A DNA stretch of 24,729 nucleotides from Corynebacterium sp. (GTDB lineage Bacteria > Actinomycetota > Actinomycetes > Mycobacteriales > Mycobacteriaceae): NCBI RefSeq assembly GCF_030826625.1, contig NZ_JAPJNQ010000030.1, forward strand, positions 1 to 24,729, read 5' to 3'. The notes beneath the pieces were generated by a model that was not told the DNA's origin, ran no database searches, and saw nothing but the letters and a program-made list of their open reading frames with translations. Below are positions 1-5,988 of this stretch, in pieces. Position 1 is the stretch's first letter; the number at the start of each line of letters is the position of its first letter. The position numbers and the translations under genes were made by a program.

Positions 1-410
1 CCGTGAGACATCCACACCTTGTGGGTATCAGCCAAACCTTCGTGCAGTACGCCGCAGCCGTCGGCAAGCGTCAGATCGGTGCGACCATATTCCCGCTTAC
101 CGGTCTGCGCGACGGTGCCGCCCAACGCGTGGGTCATCGCCTGGAAGCCGTAGCAAATACCAAATACTGGAACGCCAAGCTCCAGCAATTCTGGCTGCAA
201 CGACGGCGCACCATCGGCATACACAGAGCTCGGGCCACCGGTAAGTACCAGCGCAGCCGGGTTTTTCTCCCGGAACTGTTCAATCGGGGCATCGTGGGCG
301 ATGACCTCGGAATACATCTGCGCCTCGCGCACACGACGCGCGATCAGCTGCGCATATTGCGCACCGAAGTCGACGACAAGGACAGGACGTGGAGTTGCTG
401 CATCAGTCAC
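1..410 (-). CDS. guaA: GMP synthase (glutamine-hydrolysing), N-terminal part, cut by window edge
   Basis: GuaA converts XMP to GMP in the cytosol using glutamine and ATP. Only the first 136 codons lie in the window. They show the class I glutamine amidotransferase fold: the opening VLVVDFGAQYAQLIARRVRE, the LTGGPSSVYADGAP segment, and FGICYGFQAM, in which Cys is the amidotransferase nucleophile. The start is a GTG at 408-410. The ATG seven bases upstream (415-417) is in another frame and meets TGA after three codons. No Shine-Dalgarno precedes the GTG, but a TAAACT box ends 7 nt before it, so the mRNA is probably leaderless. In relatives the guaB2-guaB3 genes lie close by, as here. Confidence 0.95.
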   Translation of the reverse strand, partial: MTDAATPRPVLVVDFGAQYAQLIARRVREAQMYSEVIAHDAPIEQFREKNPAALVLTGGPSSVYADGAPSLQPELLELGVPVFGICYGFQAMTHALGGTVAQTGKREYGRTDLTLADGCGVLHEGLADTHKVWMSH

Positions 411-417
411 GCCCCAT

Positions 418-423
418 AGTTTA
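418..423 (-). promoter_or_regulatory. -10 box of a leaderless guaA promoter
   Basis: On the minus strand TAAACT is followed by exactly 7 nt and then the guaA GTG, which puts transcription start on the start codon. It matches the corynebacterial TANNNT -10 consensus; no convincing -35 is visible. The same layout occurs at glmS, the 14998 hydrolase, glmM and the 20041 transporter. Confidence 0.5.
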
Positions 424-522
424 ACTCACGGCCACAACCGAGACAGTACACAACCCAAGCGAGGTACCTCGCCGCACAATACAGTTGGACTCAAGAATCA
501 TGCAGACGGAATAATCACTGCC

Positions 523-848
523 ATGGCATCTCCGGCGAACCCCATCTCTGTGCTGTGCATCATCGGCTCGTGCATCTCCCTGCAACTGGGATCTGCGCTG
601 GCAGTGAAGCTTTTCGACGACGGCGGCACCTGGGGAACCTCGGCGGTGCGGCTACTCGTCGCGGCAGTGGTGTTACTGGCCATCACGCGTCCTTGGTGCA
701 AACAGTCGGAACCGGGGGTTCTGGCGCGGATGGCGCACCGCGGTCGAAGTTGAAAAAGCTGCAAGACATTGGCGAAAAGGTTGCTACGAAGCGTACAGAA
801 AAACGGCTCCGCGCCGAAGCCCGAAGCCGCAAGAAAAACCTGGATTAG
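523..848 (+). pseudogene. RhtA/EamA-type metabolite exporter with a large internal deletion
   Basis: The first ~58 codons from ATG 523 read like the start of an RhtA-type drug/metabolite transporter (SLQLGSALAVKLF, GTWGTSAVRLLVAAVVLLAITRPW), with two hydrophobic helices. That frame then runs into unrelated sequence and stops at 753. In another frame, from about 715 to the TAG at 846-848, there is a Lys/Arg-rich tail (SKLKKLQDIGEKVATKRTEK) of the kind that follows the last helix of these permeases. About 200 codons are missing and the two ends are out of frame, so no transporter can be made. The tail's stop codon overlaps the convergent guaB3 stop by 3 bp, as if the original 3' end were kept. 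I recall a DMT permease gene (cg0701) at this place in C. glutamicum. Confidence 0.75.
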
Positions 849-1966
849 CGCACAGCCAGATCCACCTTTTGGAAAGCCTTCAAGTCTGTGTAACCACATT
901 TCGCCATCGCGCGACGCAAACCGCCGACCAGATTCTGTCGACCGAATGGGTCCGAGGCCGGACCGTGCAACACCTCTTTTAGGCTAAAGCTAGCATCGGC
1001 GTCGTCGGTGAGCGCATCGTCGCGAGTGTATTCCACAAAACCGCGTGGGAAGCTCGGGTGCCCAGCCACCGAAGGCCAGAACCAACCATCAGCGGCGGCT
1101 TCCTGTGCTTGTGCCAACAAAGGCCCCAGGACGACGGCATCGGCGCCACAAGCAATAGTCTTGGCCATATCACCAGCACTGAGCAGCAAGCCGTCGGCAA
1201 GAATGTGCACGTAACGCCCACCGGTTTCATCCAAATAATCGCGGCGTGCAGCAGCGATATCAGCAATCGCGGTGGCTTTCGGCACGTTGATGCCCAACGA
1301 AACATCGTTGGTGTTCACGCCACCACCGACAATCACGCCGGCTGCGCCCGTGCGCATCAAGTGCAACGCGGTGGTGTAATCAACCGCTCCACCAGCAATA
1401 ACAGGAACTTCCAGAGAACCGATGAATTCCTTCAGGTTCAGTGGCTCGCCATCGGCAGAAACGTGCTCGGCAGAAATCAGTGTGCCCTGGATAACCAGGA
1501 TCTCGGTTCCCGCGGCAATCACCGTCGGCGCCAATTCGCGGGCGCGCTGCGGCGAGACGCGCACGGCGACAGTCACGCCAGATTCTCGCACCTGGGCGAT
1601 GCGGCTGGCCAGCAGCTCCTCGTTGAGCGGAAGCGCGTGCAGTTTCTGCAAATACTCCGTCGGATTCGGCGCCTCAGTGACAGCCTTGAGCTGACCCGCG
1701 AGGTCGTCGACACGTCCCCACAAGCCCTCAGCGTTAATAATGCCCAGGCCGCCCTGTTTACCCATCTCAATGATGAACTCCGGGCTTGCCAAAGCATCGG
1801 AAGCGTGCGAGCACACCGGGATATCGAAGTTGTAGGCGTCGATGCTCCAGGTGGTATCGACGTCTTTCGACGAGCGGGTACGACGAGTCGGGATAATCGA
1901 AATATCCGCGAGCTCGTAGGTACGACGCGCCTCGCGGCCGATACCGATCTCTGCATATTCGCGCAC
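845..1966 (-). CDS. guaB3: GuaB3 family IMP dehydrogenase-related protein
   Basis: 373 residues of IMPDH/GMPR-type TIM barrel without CBS domains (VPVIAGGAVDYTTALHLMRTG, ACGADAVVLGPLLAQAQE). The normal family length is about 375. The loop matching GPGSICTT of true IMP dehydrogenases reads GGGVNTN here (residues 214-220) and has no cysteine, so classical IMPDH chemistry is not expected; the exact role of actinobacterial GuaB3 is not clear to me. The start is a GTG at 1964-1966 with AAGGAAGG 9 nt upstream. It follows guaB2 after 16 bp and is probably cotranscribed. Its TAA overlaps the stop of the converging transporter remnant. Confidence 0.93.
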   Translation of the reverse strand: MREYAEIGIGREARRTYELADISIIPTRRTRSSKDVDTTWSIDAYNFDIPVCSHASDALASPEFIIEMGKQGGLGIINAEGLWGRVDDLAGQLKAVTEAPNPTEYLQKLHALPLNEELLASRIAQVRESGVTVAVRVSPQRARELAPTVIAAGTEILVIQGTLISAEHVSADGEPLNLKEFIGSLEVPVIAGGAVDYTTALHLMRTGAAGVIVGGGVNTNDVSLGINVPKATAIADIAAARRDYLDETGGRYVHILADGLLLSAGDMAKTIACGADAVVLGPLLAQAQEAAADGWFWPSVAGHPSFPRGFVEYTRDDALTDDADASFSLKEVLHGPASDPFGRQNLVGGLRRAMAKCGYTDLKAFQKVDLAVR

Positions 1967-1982
1967 GAAAAATTACCTTCCT

Positions 1983-3500
1983 TTAGCGGTAGTTCGGAGC
2001 TTCCATGGTCTGCTGCAAGTGGTGCGGGTGCGATTCCGCCAGGCCAGCCGCAGTGATCTGCACGAAACGCTTGGTTTTCAGCTCCGGGATCGAAGCAGAA
2101 CCGGTATAGCCCATCGATGCGCGCAGACCACCAATGATCTGGTGGGTGATCGCATCAATTTCGCCGCGGTATGGAACCTTGCCTTCGACGCCTTCTGGCA
2201 CCAGCTTGTCCTCGCTGCGCACATCAGCCTGGAAGTAACGGTCCTTGGAATAGGAACGCTTCTCGCCCGTCAGGCCGCGACCTTGCATTGCCCCCATCGA
2301 TCCCATGCCGCGGTAGCGTTTGTACTGCTTGCCACCTACAACGACGACATCGCCAGGCGATTCCTTAGTTCCAGCCAGCATGGAGCCCAGCATCACGCAG
2401 TCCGCGCCTGCTGCGAGCGCCTTCGCGATATCGCCGGAGTACTGCATGCCGCCGTCGGCAATGACGGGAACCCCCGCCGGGCCTGCGACTGCAGCGGCTT
2501 CCAAAATTGCGGTGATCTGCGGTGCACCCACACCGGCGACCACACGGGTCGTACAAATCGAACCTGGCCCGATACCCACCTTGATGCCATCAGCACCGGC
2601 GTCGATCATCGCTTGCGCGGCTTCACGAGTGGCCAAGTTGCCGCCAACGACGTCGACCTGCGGGAAGGTCTTTTTCACTTGCGAGACCATCTCGAGAACG
2701 CGGTTGTTGTGCGCGTGAGCCGAGTCGACGACGAGCACGTCCACACCCGCTTTAACCAGGGCTTCAGCGCGCTGGAAGGACTCCTCACCGGTACCGATAC
2801 CTGCAGCGACCAGCAGGCGGCCTTCCTTGTCCTTGGACGCGTGCGGGAATTGCTCGGTTTTCACGAAGTCTTTGACCGTGATCAGCCCAACGAGCTTGTT
2901 GTCATCGGTCACGATCGGAAGCTTTTCCACTTTGTTTTCGCTCAGCAGGCTCAGCGCTTCCTGCTTGCTCACGCCTTCTTTCGCAACCACCAGCGGCGTC
3001 GGTGTCATCACGTCCTGGACCAAGCGGTTCGGGTCTGCCTCGAAACGCATGTCACGGTTGGTGCAAATACCGACCAGGTGGCCCTCGCTATCGACGACCG
3101 GCAGGCCGGAGATGCGGAAACGCGCGCAGAGATCATCCACGTCGGTAATCGTCATGTCCGGGCGTGCAGTCACTGGGTCGGTGACCATGCCGGATTCCGA
3201 GCGCTTCACAATCTCGACCTGTTGAGCTTGCTCCTCGATGGACAGATTGCGGTGCAGGACGCCAATGCCACCTTGGCGCGCCATGGCGATGGCCATGCGA
3301 GCCTCAGTAACGGTATCCATGGCCGCCGATGCCACCGGCAGGCCCAAATTGATGTTGCGGCTGAACCGCGAGGACACGTCAACCTCAGAAGGAACGACGT
3401 TGGATTCTGCAGGTAGCAGCAACACGTCATCGAATGTCAGGCCATAAAGCGCGACCTTGGCTGGGTCATCGCCACCAGTGTGTACGCGTTGGTCAGTCAT
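1983..3500 (-). CDS. guaB2: IMP dehydrogenase
   Basis: Catalyses NAD-dependent oxidation of IMP to XMP, the committed step to GMP. The 505 residues show the N-terminal barrel start (LTFDDVLLLP, ~21-30), two CBS domains (~104-155 and ~165-215; GLPVVD, KLPIVTD), the DSAHAHN substrate segment (~259), the catalytic-loop GIGPGSICTTR with Cys316, and the flap MGSMGAMQGRG. The start at ATG 3498-3500 is supported by AAGGAG 7 nt upstream. The frame stays open to 3905, but that stretch is antisense to the DUF5319 gene and adds non-family sequence. It forms an operon with guaB3 downstream and lies divergent from the DUF5319 gene. Confidence 0.97.
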   Translation of the reverse strand: MTDQRVHTGGDDPAKVALYGLTFDDVLLLPAESNVVPSEVDVSSRFSRNINLGLPVASAAMDTVTEARMAIAMARQGGIGVLHRNLSIEEQAQQVEIVKRSESGMVTDPVTARPDMTITDVDDLCARFRISGLPVVDSEGHLVGICTNRDMRFEADPNRLVQDVMTPTPLVVAKEGVSKQEALSLLSENKVEKLPIVTDDNKLVGLITVKDFVKTEQFPHASKDKEGRLLVAAGIGTGEESFQRAEALVKAGVDVLVVDSAHAHNNRVLEMVSQVKKTFPQVDVVGGNLATREAAQAMIDAGADGIKVGIGPGSICTTRVVAGVGAPQITAILEAAAVAGPAGVPVIADGGMQYSGDIAKALAAGADCVMLGSMLAGTKESPGDVVVVGGKQYKRYRGMGSMGAMQGRGLTGEKRSYSKDRYFQADVRSEDKLVPEGVEGKVPYRGEIDAITHQIIGGLRASMGYTGSASIPELKTKRFVQITAAGLAESHPHHLQQTMEAPNYR

Positions 3501-3530
3501 TCCCAAGATTCTCCTTTTCCAGCTTGCAGC

Positions 3531-3559
3531 TTCGTGGCTTTCATCGTAGTTGCTAACAT
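3531..3559 (+). promoter_or_regulatory. Possible extended -10 promoter of the DUF5319 gene
   Basis: TGC-TAACAT at 3551-3559 is an extended -10 element. A weak -35 (TTCGTG, 3531-3536) sits 17 bp upstream of the hexamer. Transcription would begin near 3566 and leave a ~22-nt leader containing the GGGGA ribosome site. Confidence 0.35.
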
Positions 3560-3587
3560 GCAAAACGGGTAGCCGGGGGAATTGAAT

Positions 3588-3998
3588 ATGAATGGTTTTG
3601 ACAATAGTGTGTGCTATGTGGACTTTGATTCGAATATGCCCCGCGATCCCTTCGCCGATGATCCCAACGATCCGGCGTCGTTCCTTGATGCTGATGAGCC
3701 CATGCCGGAGCTTTCCGACGAAGAACGCTTGATGCTGGAAAAGGACCTGCGCATGGTCCGTGGCATGGCGAGCATGCTGCCGCCTTTCGGCATCGACGGC
3801 ATATTTTTCATCTGCGAAGACTGCGAAGAACAGCACTATTACGACTGGGACATCATGGCCGCGAATATGCGCTCGACGCTCAATGGTGAACTCGCGCCCG
3901 TGCACGAGCCATCGGCGCAGCCCAACATGGATAAGTATGTCCCGTGGGAATACGCCGTCGGTTTCTATGACGGATTAAACCGTCGGCATCTGAATTAA
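3588..3998 (+). CDS. DUF5319 family protein
   Basis: 136-residue acidic, soluble protein with no signal or membrane segment. The conserved opening PRDPFADDPNDPASFLD and the central PPFGIDGIFFICEDCEEQHYYDWD block identify the actinobacterial DUF5319 family; the M. tuberculosis counterpart is Rv3412, also between guaB2 and rsdA. The CEDC pair followed by H/Y/D residues could bind a metal, which is inference. ATG 3588 is chosen because GGGGA lies 7 nt upstream; a TTG at 3582 is too close to it. An internal ATG at 3636, just before PRDPF, is where some relatives appear to start but has no ribosome site here. Function is unknown. Confidence 0.85.
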   Translation: MNGFDNSVCYVDFDSNMPRDPFADDPNDPASFLDADEPMPELSDEERLMLEKDLRMVRGMASMLPPFGIDGIFFICEDCEEQHYYDWDIMAANMRSTLNGELAPVHEPSAQPNMDKYVPWEYAVGFYDGLNRRHLN

Positions 3999-4024
3999 TC
4001 GGAATTTGAATTAATGTGAGCTAG

Positions 4025-4045
4025 CCGACGGGTTCTCATCGTCGG
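4025..4045. terminator. Weak hairpin between converging DUF5319 and rsdA genes
   Basis: CCGACG (4025-4030) pairs with CGTCGG (4040-4045) across a 9-nt loop in the 66-bp convergent spacer. Neither strand has a proper T run after it, so termination is uncertain. CGGTGCTCT occurs once at the end of the hairpin (4043-4051) and again at 4074-4082 inside the rsdA 3' end. Confidence 0.3.
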
Positions 4046-4064
4046 TGCTCTAATTTCCGTTGCA

Positions 4065-5039
4065 CTAGTTTTCGGTGCTCTGGTTGTTGGTCCGGTTTTC
4101 CCGACCCGCCGGGGCGTCGCTGTTGTTTACTGCGTTTTGACCTTGCTCTCCTTGCCCCGGTACCGGTGGCTGAGGCTGTACCTGCGACGGCAGCTGGCCC
4201 GCACCATCGTTGCCTGATTGCCCAGGCTGTTGGCCTTGGCCTGCCGATGGCTGGCTTGCCGACGTCTGCGGGGCAGGTTCTTGGCCGGCATCCGGTGCAG
4301 TTTGCGGAGCCTGTGGCATTGGCGATTCAGTCTTCGTGACGGTGACTTCTTTAGTTTCCGTGACGGTCTCCGGTGCCTTCTTTTCTTCCGGCTGCGGGCG
4401 CACCCGCGTCACCGTCGCCCGCGGCTTCGAGGTTTTGTTCTCTTTATTTTGCTTGGCTTCTTTGCTTTCCCGCAGGTTATCCAACAAGGTGCGGGCTTCA
4501 GCGATCAACTGCCGGGTGGTTTCTTCGTCACCGCGGTGGGCGCTATCTTCCAGTTGTTCCAGGGTGGTGGCGAGCTCGACGCGGGTTGCTTCTTCATCGT
4601 CGAATAGCGACTCGTGCACGCCCCAGAGCGGGGAATTCGGGGTGGCGTGATAAACACTCAAGCTGCCGACAGCGAACAGCGCCGTGGCCGCGGCTGCACC
4701 CAGCAGCGCACTGCCCCAGCCGAAGCGTCGGGAAGCGCCAAAACCAGAACCGGTACCGGCCCGATGTTTCGCAGGTTCATTGCGACGCTCGTGACCAAAG
4801 GATCGACGGTGAGAGGGTTGGCGGCGAACAGAGTTCAGCGCAACCACGTTATCGGATGCGCCCGTGGTATCGCCCGCTGGAACGTCGGAAAGCTCAGGGG
4901 CGGCCGGTATGTTGGATTCAATTTCAGTGCGCAAACCCAACAACGCTGCCGCCAATGGATCCTGACCCTGCGACGGGTCTTTTCCTTGCGACAACTGATC
5001 CAGGAAGAAATCGTCATTCTCCCAGTCGTGTCGGTTCAC
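4065..5039 (-). CDS. rsdA: Anti-sigma-D factor RsdA
   Basis: Membrane protein that holds SigD inactive. The N-terminus (NRHDWENDDFFLDQLSQGKD, then LAAALLGLRTEIE) is the SigD-binding region of the RsdA family. One transmembrane helix follows (~109-129, SALLGAAAATALFAVGSLSV), then an alpha-helical extracytoplasmic stretch (~140-190) and a long Pro/Gln/Thr-rich tail of about 130 residues, probably in the cell wall. Two GTGs compete. GTG 5043-5045 overlaps the sigD stop as GTGA but lies inside the ribosome site; GTG 5037-5039 has AAGGGAG 5 nt upstream and is preferred. Tight coupling to sigD is the standard sigma/anti-sigma arrangement. Release is usually by regulated proteolysis (family knowledge). 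Confidence 0.9.
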   Translation of the reverse strand: MNRHDWENDDFFLDQLSQGKDPSQGQDPLAAALLGLRTEIESNIPAAPELSDVPAGDTTGASDNVVALNSVRRQPSHRRSFGHERRNEPAKHRAGTGSGFGASRRFGWGSALLGAAAATALFAVGSLSVYHATPNSPLWGVHESLFDDEEATRVELATTLEQLEDSAHRGDEETTRQLIAEARTLLDNLRESKEAKQNKENKTSKPRATVTRVRPQPEEKKAPETVTETKEVTVTKTESPMPQAPQTAPDAGQEPAPQTSASQPSAGQGQQPGQSGNDGAGQLPSQVQPQPPVPGQGEQGQNAVNNSDAPAGRENRTNNQSTEN

Positions 5040-5041
5040 GT

Positions 5042-5641
5042 TCACTCCCTTGAATTCTCGTCATCTATACGCGCACGCAATTGCGCTAGCGCACGATGCT
5101 GTGCCACTCGAACCGCACCGGGAGTGCTGCCCAGCGCTTGTGCTGTTTCTTCTGCAGTCAACCCAACGAATACGCGCATGATGATGATGTCTCGAGCTTT
5201 GTCATTTAAAGTATCGAGCAGCGCGCGCACAGTGTTACAACCATCGAATTCTAACGCAGCGTCTTCTGGCGTGGGAAGCCTGTCTGCTTCTTCCGGTACC
5301 TCTTCTGCAGGGTGCAACCGGTCTTTGCCCATGAAGCGATGGGCATCGGCGACCTTGTTGAACGCGATGCCATAAACGAATGCCATAAATGGCCGGCCCC
5401 GGTCCACGAAACTTTGCATCGACGTCGCTACCGCCAGGCATACCTCCTGGGCGACGTCTTCGGCCGTGGGAGTTTTCCCGCCACCAATGCGGGCGCGACA
5501 ATAGCGCAGCACCTGCGGATGAATTATCCGCATGACATGCTGCATGGCACGGCGATCCCCATCTATTGCTAGGGGAACATACCGTGCGAGTTCGTCGTCA
5601 GAATCGCTCACGTCCCACATCTTTCGTTGACTTCGCGTCAT
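5042..5641 (-). CDS. sigD: ECF RNA polymerase sigma factor SigD
   Basis: ECF sigma factor of 199 residues from this start. Region 2 runs ~35-105 (HPQVLRYCRARIG, TAEDVAQEVCLAVATSM, RPFMAFVYGIAFNKVADAHR) and region 4 ~140-192 (LNDKARDIIIMRVFVGLTAEETAQALGSTPGAVRVAQHRAL, written here in two motif halves: helix-turn-helix TAEETAQALG and STPGAVRVAQ). In corynebacteria SigD drives mycolate and cell-envelope genes. The start is uncertain: ATG 5641 has GGAG only 3 nt away, while GTG 5609-5611 would give 189 residues, close to the C. glutamicum protein as I remember it. A possible -10 (TAAGAT) lies at 5654-5659. It heads the sigD-rsdA operon. Confidence 0.95.
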   Translation of the reverse strand: MTRSQRKMWDVSDSDDELARYVPLAIDGDRRAMQHVMRIIHPQVLRYCRARIGGGKTPTAEDVAQEVCLAVATSMQSFVDRGRPFMAFVYGIAFNKVADAHRFMGKDRLHPAEEVPEEADRLPTPEDAALEFDGCNTVRALLDTLNDKARDIIIMRVFVGLTAEETAQALGSTPGAVRVAQHRALAQLRARIDDENSRE

Positions 5642-5653
5642 TTTCTCCGGTCT

Positions 5654-5659
5654 ATCTTA
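5654..5659 (-). promoter_or_regulatory. Possible -10 box for sigD
   Basis: TAAGAT on the minus strand lies 12 nt before ATG 5641. The resulting leader would be about 5 nt to that ATG or about 35 nt to GTG 5611, which mildly favours the GTG. No good -35 and no SigD-type GTAAC motif is visible. Confidence 0.25.
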
Positions 5660-5735
5660 TCGCCGGAGGCACCCGCCTGAGGAATTCAGCAAGGCGTATT
5701 CGTTGTGCACCTCGCCCCATATTTTGTTGGCGCTG

Positions 5736-5840
5736 CTATCTACTTCAAATCGATCTACTTCAAATCGATCTACTTCAAATCTGACTACGTCAAATCGATC
5801 TACTTCAAATCTGACTACGTCAAATCGAGCTACGTCAAAT
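5736..5840. repeat. Seven tandem 15-bp repeats upstream of sigD
   Basis: Seven contiguous 15-mers. Type A is CGATCTACTTCAAAT, type B is CTGACTACGTCAAAT, and the last is CGAGCTACGTCAAAT. Order: A', A, A, B, A, B, C. The A-B pair 5766-5795 is repeated exactly at 5796-5825, a 30-bp higher-order unit. All units share CTAC(T/G)TCAAAT. The unit is five codons long, so several frames stay open across it, but no reading has a ribosome site. Confidence 0.95.
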
Positions 5841-5855
5841 CAGAGCCTCACGCAC

Positions 5856-5891
5856 AAAAAGCCATCCCACGTTTCGTCTGGGATGGCTTTT
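5856..5891. terminator. Bidirectional terminator downstream of groEL
   Basis: AAAAAGCCATCCCA (5856-5869) and TGGGATGGCTTTT (5879-5891) form a perfect 13-bp stem with a 9-nt loop. The A/T flanks give a U run on either strand. It would end the leftward groES-groEL transcript before the sigD promoter. Confidence 0.9.
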
Positions 5892-5926
5892 GCAGTTGAA
5901 TAGGCAGCTAGCTGTCGTGCTCCGAC

Positions 5927-5986
5927 AATGCCAAGACCAACACTGCCAAGACCGGCACAGTCAGAGTCAACACTGTCAGAGCTAGT
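5927..5986. repeat. Degenerate 15-bp repeats just after the groEL stop
   Basis: Four adjacent 15-mers: AATGCCAAGACCAAC, ACTGCCAAGACCGGC, ACAGTCAGAGTCAAC, ACTGTCAGAGCTAGT. The array begins two bases beyond the groEL stop codon. Read in the groEL frame past the TAA it is open for 26 codons and would encode a hydrophobic, Leu/Val/Thr/Ala-rich stretch with a five-residue period, ending at TAG 5908-5910. Confidence 0.8.
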
Positions 5987-5988
5987 GC

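Larger units (their letters stand above)
5642..5988. other. Gene-free interval where relatives carry whiB3/whcB
   Basis: This 347-bp spacer between sigD and groEL holds no credible gene. It contains the possible sigD -10, a 7-unit 15-bp repeat array (5736-5840), a bidirectional terminator (5856-5891) and a degenerate 4-unit 15-bp array (5927-5986). In M. tuberculosis whiB3 (Rv3416), and in C. glutamicum whcB, lie between groEL and sigD. No four-cysteine WhiB signature can be read in any frame here. Confidence 0.6.

Noticed and set aside
2019..3416. 465-codon plus-strand frame opposite guaB2
   Set aside because: Shadow of guaB2. No ribosome site, and the encoded sequence resembles no protein family.
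3501..3905. 135-codon upstream extension of guaB2
   Set aside because: It lies antisense to the DUF5319 gene and is absent from the family. ATG 3500 has a good ribosome site.
5736..5840. CRISPR array
   Set aside because: Units are 15 bp, directly adjacent, with no spacers; no cas genes are nearby.
5703..5903. Small plus-strand ORFs made of YFKS or STSNR repeats across the 15-bp array
   Set aside because: A 15-bp unit keeps several frames open by arithmetic. There is no ribosome site, and the frames run into the terminator.
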